This document shows positions 18,331 to 27,719 of a stretch of DNA of 55,565 bases, in pieces. The translations under genes were made by a program, and so were the position numbers. The notes under the pieces are model-generated. The model had not been told where the DNA came from. It did not search any database and worked only from the letters and a program-made list of their open reading frames with translations. Each line of letters starts with the position of its first letter. Position 1 is the stretch's first letter. This stretch comes from Roseburia_C amylophila (lineage in GTDB: Bacteria; Bacillota; Clostridia; Lachnospirales; Lachnospiraceae): the NCBI RefSeq assembly GCF_025567465.1, contig NZ_JAOQKI010000016.1, positions 1 through 55,565 of the forward strand, written 5' to 3'.

Positions 18331-18356
18331 ATAATTAGTTTTGGGTGAGATGTCAA
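18328..18356 (-). promoter_or_regulatory. tetR promoter
   Basis: Minus strand: consensus TTGACA (18356-18351), 17-nt spacer, TATATT (18333-18328) overlapping the operator. Confidence 0.7.
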
Positions 18357-18367
18357 GGGGTTTTTCG

Positions 18368-21300
18368 TTACCTTACCCTCTTAAAATACTGTATCAGTAT
18401 ATTCTTAATGTAATTATACCTTCTGGCATAAGAATTTTCCACCCGGAGTAACTCAAATCCATGTGCCCGGCAAATTGCATTTTTCTTCTCGTCTCTCGCC
18501 CGTACAATGGCATTTTCTTTATGTTCTTTTCCGTCTAACTCAATGGCGAGTATCGGCATGTCCTGTCCCCGGTATCCTTTTTCATATACCACAAAGTCAA
18601 ATCTTCCGGTATAAAAAAGGTCGTCATAGGATTCATTTTCCTGAAATACGTGTGCAATGCTGACTTCTCTCTGCACAACGCAGCGGTTATTTGTATTCAG
18701 CACATTATCTAGTGCATGATTTAATGTGGTTAAAAATGCAGCCTCTGTCTGCGTGCTGTACGGCTTGATTCCCAATGCCCTGGAAGAAGTCTCTCTTGCT
18801 GTCACCTGCGCCTCACCGTTGGTCTGGACATAATCTACCAGCTCATAAATATCATCATCCCCAGCGGAATGCAAACGCTTCAGTTCCTTGATATCCGACA
18901 ATATTACCAACTGGTCTTTTGCCCGGGAGGTTGCCACATTAATCAGTTCTTTATTATTTTTCAGCCAGTCATAAGTTCCCTGATAAGTCTGCTGGGTGAT
19001 TGCCAGCGAAAAAAGCACAACATCTTTTTCATCTCCCTGAAATGCATGAACCGTTCCGCAGGGAATATTTTCCATCCCATTGTCTTTCAACGCCTTGTTA
19101 ATCAGCTCTTTCTGATTGGTAAACGGAGTAATGATACCAATGCTCTTATCCGGATGTTCTTTGATAAACGAAATAATCTCTTCCACTTCCTGCGGCGCTG
19201 TATTCTTATAGTTGGTGGTATTTGCTGGAATATTCTTAAAAATCAGCGGATTAGCTTCTTTATCTGGACTATTGATAATCAGCTTGTTGTTATAATATTT
19301 TTTATTATTAAATGAAATAATTTTCTTATTGCAGCGGTAATGGTGGCTGAGCAGAATTTCCTCGCTGACTGCATCACATGCCAGATAGGTCTTATAAATG
19401 GAATTCTTTATATAATCATACTCATCTGTCACTCCATAAATCCGCTTAAGCTTCTCATTATCTATGGGATTCAGCAGAATTACCGGGCTCAACTGCTGCG
19501 GGTCACCTACTAACATAAGACTTCTGCCCCGGATAATCGGCACTAATGACATGGCAATATTTCCCTGGCTTGCCTCATCCATGATGACCATATCAAAATA
19601 AGTTCCCGGCTCACCAATCTTATGTGCCGATATGGATGTAGTTGCAATAATCGGGAAAATTCTCTGGAACTTCTTCAAATTTTCTTCCTGACGGATATAG
19701 GTATTAAACTGCTTGACTTTCTTTTCCTCATCCGGACAGTTTACAATCTCCATCAAATCCTGATTTTTCGGTTCCTTCAGACGCTGAATATATTTTGCAG
19801 ACGTATAGTAGAGATATTTCTTAAACAGCTCCTCATCTTCCACTACAAGTTTCAATGCTTCTTCATCTGTAATCTCACCAATTTCTGCTAATTTTTTCCG
19901 TACCTCCTGAAGCTGAACACCCTGCAATTCTGTCTGAAAAGTCAGATGCTGATTAGTCTCTATCATTTTAAGAATCGCTTCTTCCCGCTCCTTTAATTCG
20001 ATTCTCTCTTCATGTCTCTGTAAGAGCTTGGTCAGCTTCTCCGTCCTTCTCGTCTTATCATCCTTATTCTTCTCAAGGGTACTGTCAAATATGGAAATAT
20101 CCTTTGTCCGCTTATACAAATCCCGAATATCGTCCAGTGCCTGCAGCACACATTTATCATTCCCAAGGCGGATAATTGGAAATGGTATCATCCCCTTATT
20201 CCGGTAAGGAATGGACTTTAATTTATCGCACACGCCATCGATGGGATGATTGTTATAAGATGCAAATAAGACCGTTTTCTCATTAAAGAAAGCAGTCACC
20301 ATGGTATTTACGATGGTATTTGTTTTGCCGGTTCCCGGCGGTCCCTGGATATATGCCAGCGGATATTTCATGGCATTATGAATTGCCAGTAACTGGTCCA
20401 GATTGATTTTCCGGTCTAAAAGTGTTATCGGATAATTTTTCCTTCGGTCTACCTGTTTTAACAGTTCTCCGAAAAATGCTTTTATCGGAATGGTCACTTC
20501 ATCTTTTTCATACATTTTATGAATTGCTTCATACTCCTGATGAAGATCCACCAGCAAATCCCTGCCGATTGCAATTACATATGGCATATCATCCACGCCG
20601 TTTATCTGGGGATTGGACTTCGTTATTTTATCTTTTATCAGTTCCTGATTCTTTTCAAAATCATTTAAAAGTTCATAGTCATCTGCATCTAAAAATTTCC
20701 GGATTCCAAATTTTGCTTCCGGCTTATTCTTCTCCAATGCAAACTCCATGCAGACGGTTATTTCTTCATCCTGCCTTAAGGTCTTCTTCTGCACATCCAG
20801 CCGCAGCTTTCGGTATACCAGCACATATACGCCTTTGGGCGTATGTATACTTAATACATTTATTGCCAGCTGCTTCATTTTCTTCTTGGAAGCGGCATCC
20901 TTTGCTCCATATTGAAACTTTGATACAATCTGCCTAAACTGCTCCGGTGTGAGCTTATAAGTCCCCTGCCATTCACCATCCAGATGCTCAATGAGTGCAT
21001 AATCTGTTTTGTAAGGTACAGAATCCATTTTATTGCAGTCAACAAGATAATTGAGCACCTTCAGATTTGCAATATTATCAAAGATTCTCCGGTATTTTCC
21101 CTGATTATATGTAATATCATCTATCAGCTCCTGCTTTGTTTCAAAATAAGAGCCTTCTATTACTGCCGATGACAGTATGGATTCAATATAAATGTAAAGG
21201 CTCATTGTGGTATACTGCCCCAAATGCAGTCCCATTACATGCATGGATTTCCGGATAGGGTCTATCTCCATAATTCCAATCCAATATTTTGTTACTTCAT

Positions 21301-21379
21301 CTTTTCCGTTTCTGTACTCTATACTGAGCCATTTTCTCTCATGAATGGCCCGGAAGATATCTCTGCAAATTGTGTTCAT
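18368..21379 (-). CDS. SF1 (UPF1-like) helicase with C-terminal nuclease-like domain
   Basis: A 1003-aa protein. Residues ~10-60 (WLSIEYRNGKDEVTKYWIG) look WYL-like, a ligand-sensing fold. The helicase core has Walker A GPPGTGKT (~345), DEASQ (~600), GDPQQLSPV (~625), FQGDEKDVV (~776) and TSRAKDQLVIL (~815). Residues ~900-1003 contain FDFVVYE and AIELDGKEH, as in DUF2726/PD-(D/E)xK-like nucleases. Start lacks a Shine-Dalgarno and overlaps the TGA of a broken upstream frame (ATGA), suggesting former translational coupling. Defence or DNA repair is possible; function unproven. Confidence 0.8.
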   Translation of the reverse strand: MNTICRDIFRAIHERKWLSIEYRNGKDEVTKYWIGIMEIDPIRKSMHVMGLHLGQYTTMSLYIYIESILSSAVIEGSYFETKQELIDDITYNQGKYRRIFDNIANLKVLNYLVDCNKMDSVPYKTDYALIEHLDGEWQGTYKLTPEQFRQIVSKFQYGAKDAASKKKMKQLAINVLSIHTPKGVYVLVYRKLRLDVQKKTLRQDEEITVCMEFALEKNKPEAKFGIRKFLDADDYELLNDFEKNQELIKDKITKSNPQINGVDDMPYVIAIGRDLLVDLHQEYEAIHKMYEKDEVTIPIKAFFGELLKQVDRRKNYPITLLDRKINLDQLLAIHNAMKYPLAYIQGPPGTGKTNTIVNTMVTAFFNEKTVLFASYNNHPIDGVCDKLKSIPYRNKGMIPFPIIRLGNDKCVLQALDDIRDLYKRTKDISIFDSTLEKNKDDKTRRTEKLTKLLQRHEERIELKEREEAILKMIETNQHLTFQTELQGVQLQEVRKKLAEIGEITDEEALKLVVEDEELFKKYLYYTSAKYIQRLKEPKNQDLMEIVNCPDEEKKVKQFNTYIRQEENLKKFQRIFPIIATTSISAHKIGEPGTYFDMVIMDEASQGNIAMSLVPIIRGRSLMLVGDPQQLSPVILLNPIDNEKLKRIYGVTDEYDYIKNSIYKTYLACDAVSEEILLSHHYRCNKKIISFNNKKYYNNKLIINSPDKEANPLIFKNIPANTTNYKNTAPQEVEEIISFIKEHPDKSIGIITPFTNQKELINKALKDNGMENIPCGTVHAFQGDEKDVVLFSLAITQQTYQGTYDWLKNNKELINVATSRAKDQLVILSDIKELKRLHSAGDDDIYELVDYVQTNGEAQVTARETSSRALGIKPYSTQTEAAFLTTLNHALDNVLNTNNRCVVQREVSIAHVFQENESYDDLFYTGRFDFVVYEKGYRGQDMPILAIELDGKEHKENAIVRARDEKKNAICRAHGFELLRVENSYARRYNYIKNILIQYFKRVR

Positions 21380-21579
21380 GGTTTATAATTGTTTGTTTTG
21401 TAATGTTTCGGGTCGATAGGTTGCTTTGCTTCAAGTATGGCTGAAATCTTGGTGGGTAGTTCATAGCAGGGTCTTGGGAAGCGTTTTGGAATAGAGGCGG
21501 CGGGAACTTTATATGGAAAATAAATCAGTTCTTTAGCATCAAGAATTTGTTCATAAACTATTCTTTCAGAAGTTTTATT
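21376..21579 (-). pseudogene. C-terminal remnant of a gene upstream of the SF1 helicase
   Basis: An open frame of 67 codons without a start codon (IYFPYKVPAASIPKRFPRPC inside) ends with TGA overlapping the helicase ATG. It stops being open at 21580, right beside the end of the AT-rich 686-aa gene. This looks like the tail of a first operon gene cut off by insertion of foreign DNA. I do not recognise the family. Confidence 0.45.
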
Positions 21580-21588
21580 TCATTTCTG

Positions 21589-23649
21589 TCAAAAAGTTTT
21601 CAACAAATATTCTTTCATCTTCTCCTTTTGAACATAATTAATTTCACTCCTGCATATGCTGCACTCCCTTTCTATCATATCTATATATTCATCTACATTC
21701 ATATTTCTTGCTATAAATGCGTTTCTTACAATTCCTTTTATATCATCCTGATTTTGCACCTTATGCGACAACTCATTTATCTTAATTAAAATATATATTC
21801 CAAAAATATCCGCACGTAAATAACTTTTTTCCCTCATAAATGCTATAACAACCAATACATGCATGCCTGTTAACAAAAGACATCTAAGTGAAATCTCTAA
21901 TTTTTCAGGAAAACTAGTTTGTCCTGCAAATGTTTTGTATTTCATATATTGGAGCCACTCGGCAATAGTCTGGCATTCTAATAATTCATCATGCTTTGAC
22001 ACTTCATTTATAATTGCTATTTGTGACGCCATATCATAATCATCTTGATATATACAATACATCACCTCATCTGAATTAGTAACACTGCTTTTTATTGTCC
22101 AAATATAAAACGCATCTAATATCCCGTCTTTACAAACAGTATTAAATAAATTTCCATTTGGACTGGCGTCAATATACTCCATCAACTTTGTATACATTTT
22201 CTTTTCAAACCGATGCCCTATGTTTGTATTTTTTATCTTCTGTATCACTGCTTCTTCATCACTTTTCATATCACCATGATAATTCCATAATACTCTTAAC
22301 ATCTTTATATTAAAAAATTCCCACTCCAATCGGAATCTATACAAAGAATAATACATAACAATATATGTAAATAAATATGTACAATTTTGTTTGCTTAACT
22401 GTTTTAATATTTCTTCTATATCAATTTTATTATAATAATCAATTCTATCTCTTATTATTTCTGTCAAATAGTCATTAAAATTTTCTTCATTTATGATTGT
22501 TCCAAATAAATCAATAACATCTTTTTGTTTTCTTTTCTCCTTAAATATATCGTTTACTTCCATTGTAATAAAACTTTTAAGGCACTCGTCACAATATGAT
22601 GCATATAATTCTTGTCTATTACATATTTCTATATATAAGCGATGTATCAATGATTGTCTTCTTTCATCATCCATTTTTATATATATTTCTAATAATACTT
22701 CCTTCCACCCACTGGCATCAAATATACTATTATTCTCGTTCAACGACAAACTAATATACTTATTATAATTAATTTGATCATATCCTTCTAATTCAGCTCT
22801 CGAAATATTTTGTTTACATACATCCAGATAAAAATTCATAATTTTTTCTATATTTTCCTTATCTACCCGAAAATATTTTTCATCTATAATCTCTTGTAAT
22901 AGAGATACTTCCTTTTTTGTATTATATATCCAATTTTTTTGATTTTTGAATTCTATATTATATTTTTTTCCCAAAGAGAATTCATGTTCTTTTTGTTTCC
23001 TATAATCTTCAAAAATAAACGAAATCAATTTGTCATATTTCTCTTGTAATCCATAATTATCATCATCTTTAATGGCATAATATAAACATCTAAAGTCTTT
23101 ACGTAATAATTCTATATTTGTATATTTAATTCTATCTTTTACTGTTTTTTTCAAAAAAATTCTATTAATATCCTCCATCACAAACTCTTGCGTTTTTGCA
23201 TCAGATAACATTTTTATTACTAGTACACTTTTCGTGCATTGATAAAAAATAATTACAAATAAAACAAAATATGTAATTGCAAATCCAAACCAAATAAAAT
23301 TCATTATACTAATGGTTTTTATAGGAAGAACTGCCCTATAAATCGTTATAAAAGGCTTATACAAAATTTCCAATATAACTATAATGCCAAAACCTTTTTT
23401 TGATATAAAATTATTAAAAACTTTTATCTTTTTCTTTACAAAAAATTCTTTTATATTAATCCCTAAATACCTATTTATTCCTATTTCACTTCCCTGATAT
23501 GACGCCACAAATTGGTAAAATGTTAGTAATATTCCATATATTGTAATTTGTCCAATTACTATGGTCAAAAAAGTTGCTTTATCAACATTTAAATTATTGT
23601 TCAAAATATATTCCCTTATTATTTGTACCCAATATTCTATTTTATCCAT
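21589..23649 (-). CDS. Large membrane-anchored protein of unknown function
   Basis: A 686-aa AT-rich gene with GGAGG 5 nt before its ATG. Hydrophobic helices are near residues 25-50 and 110-140 and again near 605-640; between them lies ~450 residues of acidic/lysine-rich helical protein. No catalytic motif recognised. Base composition is clearly lower in GC than the helicase next door, so it was probably acquired. Its promoter was not clear. Confidence 0.7.
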   Translation of the reverse strand: MDKIEYWVQIIREYILNNNLNVDKATFLTIVIGQITIYGILLTFYQFVASYQGSEIGINRYLGINIKEFFVKKKIKVFNNFISKKGFGIIVILEILYKPFITIYRAVLPIKTISIMNFIWFGFAITYFVLFVIIFYQCTKSVLVIKMLSDAKTQEFVMEDINRIFLKKTVKDRIKYTNIELLRKDFRCLYYAIKDDDNYGLQEKYDKLISFIFEDYRKQKEHEFSLGKKYNIEFKNQKNWIYNTKKEVSLLQEIIDEKYFRVDKENIEKIMNFYLDVCKQNISRAELEGYDQINYNKYISLSLNENNSIFDASGWKEVLLEIYIKMDDERRQSLIHRLYIEICNRQELYASYCDECLKSFITMEVNDIFKEKRKQKDVIDLFGTIINEENFNDYLTEIIRDRIDYYNKIDIEEILKQLSKQNCTYLFTYIVMYYSLYRFRLEWEFFNIKMLRVLWNYHGDMKSDEEAVIQKIKNTNIGHRFEKKMYTKLMEYIDASPNGNLFNTVCKDGILDAFYIWTIKSSVTNSDEVMYCIYQDDYDMASQIAIINEVSKHDELLECQTIAEWLQYMKYKTFAGQTSFPEKLEISLRCLLLTGMHVLVVIAFMREKSYLRADIFGIYILIKINELSHKVQNQDDIKGIVRNAFIARNMNVDEYIDMIERECSICRSEINYVQKEKMKEYLLKTF

Positions 23650-23730
23650 TGTACCTCCAATGCAATTCTAGTAGTATCTAAAACCAATTATGACTTTTTG
23701 AAATTTTTCTCTAATTGTTTTTTTCAAATT

Positions 23731-23832
23731 TTAAATACAAAAAAGCCCACAAAAAAGCCAACACCTTAAGCATTGTCTCTTTTGTGAACTTCTAAATTTT
23801 TTCTTATTATAATATCTGCTCTCATTTCTCAT
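23731..23832 (-). CDS. Putative 33-aa basic, Cys-rich small membrane peptide
   Basis: ATG at 23832 has GGGAGAG about 6 nt upstream. The peptide starts with a basic segment (YYNKKKFRSSQKRQ) and ends in a short hydrophobic, cysteine-rich stretch (CLRCWLFCGLFCI). A promoter, TTGCAA (23889-23884), 17-nt spacer, CATAAT (23866-23861), is well placed. Could be a small membrane protein, type I toxin or peptide signal; coding is not proven. Confidence 0.4.
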   Translation of the reverse strand: MRNESRYYNKKKFRSSQKRQCLRCWLFCGLFCI

Positions 23833-23951
23833 AACTCACTCTCCCAAATATGATATAGATATTATGCGACTATTTTTTACAAATTGCAACCCTTTTATTG
23901 ACAAATTGTCTGATTTTTCTATCTATAAATAATATTTTACTACTGGATTCA

Positions 23952-24714
23952 TCAATAAATATCAACGTGTAAAATTCTCTTGGCAAGTTCAATTGCGATA
24001 TATAATTTGTCCACGTCATGATTTGCTGCCGCCAGCCCAGTTGCATCATAAATTGCCTGATCCAGCACATCGCCCGTAACCAGAAAATCATATAAATCCC
24101 AACCATAAAAATCACAGACTGCCTGAACTCCAGCCAATTCCATCTCCACTGCAATGCATCCTTCCTTTTTCCTTGCATCAAGCTTCGCTTTAGTTTCCCG
24201 ATATATTGCATCCGTTGTCCAGACTTTTCCTGCCACATTAGGAAGTCCTAAATTGTCAAATATGGATTTCACAATCCGATAATTTCTGATTTTTATATAA
24301 TTTGACGGTTTTGCATAGTGATAACTCATTCCCTCTTTCCTGTAACTTTCCGTTAGAATAACAAACTTTCCAGTTGTCTTATCTCTATCCAGTGAACCTG
24401 CTGAACCAAACATAATAAACCTGCTTGCACCCGTCAGCCAATTTGCATCTATCACATCACTCCCTGCCATTGCAGAACCTATATGGCTTAAGTATGCGGC
24501 AATTTTCATATTATCTATTTCAAAAACATATACCTTTGTAATTCCATTGCAGCACTTTATTGTACCAGCCTGCTCATGTGCATATGTTTTCAGCATATAG
24601 TCAAATATCTGCCCCGAAAAAACAATAATACACTTATCACACAACTGCCTTTTCTCCCCATAAAAATCCTCCGGTCTAATTTGCCTCTGAATTATCAAAT
24701 GCCTCTGTTATCAT
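23952..24714 (-). pseudogene. Nucleoside phosphorylase family protein with apparent N-terminal frameshift
   Basis: Residues match the PNP/UDP phosphorylase fold: GSAMAGSDVIDANWL, FIMFGSAGSLD and the EMELAG nucleoside-binding segment. The main frame (248 aa) begins only at a TTG (24698). A well-placed ATG at 24714, with AAGGAG 8 nt upstream, encodes MITEAFDNSEA in another frame and hits TAG after 12 codons. One extra base near 24676-24680 would join them into MITEAFDNSEAKIRPEDFYG, the expected start. So either a real single-base deletion or a sequencing error. Follows the GNAT gene by 27 bp. Confidence 0.7.
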
Positions 24715-24741
24715 TTTTCTGGCTCCTTAGGTCACTCTGCC

Positions 24742-25233
24742 TCATGATTTTTTACAAGTTTTTGTATACTCAACTAAAGTCATTTTTTCGTTTATAACTG
24801 TTTCATCGCCGACTCTGACAAATCCACATTTTTCATATAAATAGCAATTTTTTTCTTCTTGCTTAATAGTATCTAACCGCCATTCTATTGTATCAGAAGA
24901 ATACATTTCAAATAATCGTTCTATTACAGCACTTGCTATTCCTTTATTTTGAAATTGTGGAATAACAAAAATAGGGGAAATCCACTTTACATTTCTCCCA
25001 TTATGCCATTTAACTCTTACACCACCTACTCTCTTACCATTAAACAAAATAAAATAGAAATCCGAATTGTCTTCAATTATCTTCTGTGTTATTTTTTCAA
25101 GACTTTCTTTTGCCGGGCTTGTAATATCATCCCGATATTTTTCATATAACGCTATAAATGCTTCTACCTGCAATTTACGCAAACCTTCTGCTTCTCCACT
25201 TGTTATGAGTTCCAATTCTATTACATCATTCAT
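24742..25233 (-). CDS. GNAT family N-acetyltransferase
   Basis: A 163-aa acetyltransferase. The acetyl-CoA pyrophosphate loop reads PQFQNKGIASAVIE, preceded by ISPIFVI (beta 4), with the C-terminal NCYLYEKCGFVRVG motif. AAGGAGAG precedes the ATG by about 6-7 nt. Acceptor substrate unknown. It appears to be the first gene of a pair with the nucleoside phosphorylase. Confidence 0.85.
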   Translation of the reverse strand: MNDVIELELITSGEAEGLRKLQVEAFIALYEKYRDDITSPAKESLEKITQKIIEDNSDFYFILFNGKRVGGVRVKWHNGRNVKWISPIFVIPQFQNKGIASAVIERLFEMYSSDTIEWRLDTIKQEEKNCYLYEKCGFVRVGDETVINEKMTLVEYTKTCKKS

Positions 25234-25299
25234 TTTTTATCTCTCCTTCTTGTAAACCTATTTCCAACAGTTCTTTACAAATGCTCTTTCACCTACAAA

Positions 25300-25337
25300 A
25301 CCTGCCACCGGCAGCTCCTTCCAGATGCCTGGTAGCA
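25300..25337. repeat. REP-like intergenic element, copy 2
   Basis: Shares acctgccaccggca and a related tail (tccttccagatgcctgg) with 108-155. CTGCC/GGCAG and CCAG/CTGG can form two small hairpins. Confidence 0.4.
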
Positions 25338-25376
25338 TAAAAAAAATCGCACTAAACCCTCAAAGTCCAGTGCGAT
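25338..25376 (-). terminator. Intrinsic terminator of the small-peptide unit
   Basis: ATCGCACT (25346-25353) pairs with AGTGCGAT (25369-25376). On the minus strand a run of eight T follows. It ends the transcript carrying the 20-codon ORF. Confidence 0.7.
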
Positions 25377-25484
25377 ATTTCCAATCTAAGATATAAAATG
25401 TGTTAAATCATCTCTTATATTCTGGTTTTATGCACTAGACTAAAAGACCTACAAGCCATAAACTAATGCACTAACCTTGCATAT

Positions 25485-25547
25485 TTATAGCTGTGTACGT
25501 CCGTAATACATGTACATATAACATCTTGAATATAAGTTCTGATTCAT
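25485..25547 (-). CDS. Putative 20-aa peptide ORF with its own promoter and terminator
   Basis: ATG at 25547 follows AAAGGAG with ~8 nt spacing and encodes a Tyr-rich peptide, MNQNLYSRCYMYMYYGRTQL. Upstream is a near-perfect promoter: TTGACA (25603-25598), 17-nt spacer, TATATT (25580-25575). Downstream, 110 nt on, is an intrinsic terminator. The unit may be a small gene, a leader peptide or a regulatory RNA. TTGGC/GCCAA half-sites recur around it (25570-25860). Confidence 0.4.
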   Translation of the reverse strand: MNQNLYSRCYMYMYYGRTQL

Positions 25548-25630
25548 GTGTATGTTCTCCTTTTTTTGTTGGTAAATATACCATTATTGGCAATTCATGT
25601 CAACAATAGGCAACAATATATTTTTAAATA

Positions 25631-25762
25631 TTATTTCACCATACTCTGTTTTTCTTCCATGCATACTACTCTGCTGTATAGATATGACTTCTTGTATTTG
25701 GGCACAAATACAATATAATACTTACAATTCCACTTTGTATGTGCCAAACTATTAACATTCAT
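25631..25762 (-). pseudogene. IS200/IS605-type TnpA transposase N-terminal fragment
   Basis: The 43-aa frame begins MNVNSLAHTKWNCKYYIVFV and continues PKYKKSYLYSR, the recognisable start of TnpA (Y1 transposase, usually ~130-150 aa). It stops long before the catalytic HUH and tyrosine. A ribosome site (AAAGGAG) and promoter, TTACAA (25838-25833), 17 nt, TATACT (25815-25810), remain. Confidence 0.65.
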
Positions 25763-25897
25763 TTATGATAGTCTCCTTTGTTTTTAATATAGTTGGCAAA
25801 CCTATACTTAGTATAACATTGGCGATTTTTTATTGTAAGTTAAAACGTTTGTTGGCACACCTGCACAGCTGATGATTCAATTATATCTTATACGAAT

Positions 25898-25931
25898 AAA
25901 CCAGTCTCACTTTTACATAAGAGACTGGTTT
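25898..25931. terminator. Hairpin terminator downstream of the AbiH remnant
   Basis: Perfect 11-bp stem AAACCAGTCTC (25898-25908) with GAGACTGGTTT (25921-25931). The following minus-strand sequence is AT-rich but has no long T run. Confidence 0.5.
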
Positions 25932-25958
25932 AAAGTCTTAACATATACTCTAATACAT

Positions 25959-26501
25959 CTACATTTTAAATTCTGCGAAATTACCACTATATCTTACTTT
26001 TGTAATTTTTCTTTTAAATTCATTTCTGCGTTCAACTGAATCATATTCTTCAAGATACCACCTACTCGCTCTCATTTTTTTCGATTTTCTAAGTCTATCA
26101 CATATTTCCTTAACATATGGCATATCTACATCTGAATATGATAAACCTACTGAATATCTGCTTTTTTCGATATCTTCAAAAAATTCTTTTTCATGAAATA
26201 TATTTTGATTCGTATCTTTTATTAATCCCGTTTTAGCAATATGAATAGCATTTCTTATGTTTTCATCATTATAAAGTAAATTATGCTCTTTTAAATTTAA
26301 TAATTTTTCCTCATATCCAATAATCAGTTTACTATAATCCTTGCCAATTGAAACCATATCCTTATGTTTTTGTTCTTCATAATTTATCTCTCTTATCCCA
26401 TGTATATGACAGATATTATGTTTGCACACCCCATATATCCTTTCAAGCGTTTCAGAATAATCAAATATGGCTTGCGGGTGCTTAACTGTACCTGCTTTCA
26501 C
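25959..26501 (-). pseudogene. AbiH-family phage-resistance protein, C-terminal fragment
   Basis: The 180-codon frame contains YSETLERIYG, NICHIHG and KLIIGYEEKL, matching the C-terminal half of AbiH abortive-infection proteins. The first ~15 codons (MKAGTVKHPQAIFDY) come from the repeat at 26456-26898, not from AbiH. Thus the N-terminal half was lost at the repeat junction (GAATAATC core near 26456). No ribosome site precedes it, so it is probably dead. Confidence 0.6.
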
Positions 26502-26898
26502 CCCACTATGAAAGGAGCTTTACCATGAGCAATCAACACAAACATCCAACTATAAGTTTTAGAATCAGCGATGCTGAACGCAAATAAATCGAAGCCCGCA
26601 TTCTTACCAGTGGCATGATGAAGAAAGATTACTTTGTCCGTTCCTGCATCTATAACCGCATCTGCGTTGTCGGCAAGAAAGAAACTATATATCCTCTTGT
26701 GCAGACTGTTAATGCATTATATCTGCAATTACTTGAAATACAGAAAGCATTTACTAATTGCTGTAATCAACAAAATTTAAGCAATCTTCCTACCAATGAT
26801 GAAATTAAGGAACTACATATAACAATATGCTTACAGCTATCATTGATCTGCTTGATGGTGCTAAGTATCTTTGGGAAGGAGAACACCATGAAACAAAA
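26456..26898 (+). repeat. Dispersed repeat, right half (R2)
   Basis: Closely similar to 51353-51807. Left border is the core GAATAATC; right border is inside the fourth codon of the gene equivalent to that at 51796. It carries a decayed mobC-like gene. The left half of the same unit is at 32620-32815. Confidence 0.8.
26525..26893 (+). pseudogene. Decayed MobC-like gene
   Basis: Same product as 51426-51809 (start MSNQHKHPTISFRISDAERK), but codon 21 is TAA instead of CAA, and a 7-nt deletion near 26816 shifts the frame before the C-terminus. The ribosome site GAAAGGAG is kept. Confidence 0.8.
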
Positions 26899-27697
26899 TC
26901 GCCGCATCTTCATCTTCTCCTGATATCAGCTCAGCAATGCATTTATTCAGTATCGTTGCGATCTCAAGTCTTTCCTTTATCTTGCCCTCTCTGCTTATCA
27001 GCTGATACATTTCCTGATTCAGCTCCGTCATCGTCACGATAAACATAATGATCATGGAGATACCAACAGAAAACTCGATCAGCGACATTCCATACCAGAA
27101 TGCCTGCACAGCTGCCGCCACTGCCGGAAGTACAACGCATGACAGCATAGAGAACAGGAGCTTCCGACTGACTCTCTTTTTGTACTGGAGCAGAAGCGTA
27201 AGATCAATGAGCAAGCCTGCTGCCGGAAGAAGAATTGACATAATATATAACGATGCCCGATGATAACAATTATCCCCATCTATGTAATAATACCAGTGAG
27301 TAAACTGCGAGATCACCACAAAAGCAGCCCCTGCGGCAGCAATAACATATCCGGTTTTTACTCTTTTTAATGTTCTCCGCTCTTTCTTCGAAAACAGATA
27401 AACACACACATAAATGTGAAAACACAGCGGGAATACGTCACTTAAAAAGAATACGAGAAAACTCGAAATACAGACCATCACACTGCCCGGAACTCCGGGA
27501 TATCCGCTGAAAATATGCGCCATGGCATCCATCAGCAATAACAGGGAAGCAAAACTCTCCATCAGAATGAGATACCGACGCTTTTCCCTGTCATAATTAC
27601 TGCTCAGAAATATACATAATGCAGCTATGGCACAAAATACACATCCCCATATAAGTATCGCTACCTGCAGTACTTTTTCATCCGGCATAAAAAACAC
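26861..27697 (-). pseudogene. Truncated membrane sensor (multi-TM N-terminal part of a signalling protein)
   Basis: About seven to eight hydrophobic helices in residues 10-225, then KIKERLEIATILNKCIAELI, the start of a linker typical before a GGDEF or kinase domain. The last ~11 residues are encoded by repeat R2, so the output domain has been cut off. Starts possible at GTG 27697 or ATG 27688; neither has a strong ribosome site. A MerR-type promoter lies upstream. Ligand and original output domain are unknown. Confidence 0.55.
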
Positions 27698-27719
27698 TCA
27701 TCACATTCGTCACTTACAA

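Noticed and set aside
20422..20937. 171-codon plus-strand frame opposite the SF1 helicase
   Set aside because: Antisense to a gene with clear helicase motifs; leucine/histidine/proline-rich composition typical of a shadow.
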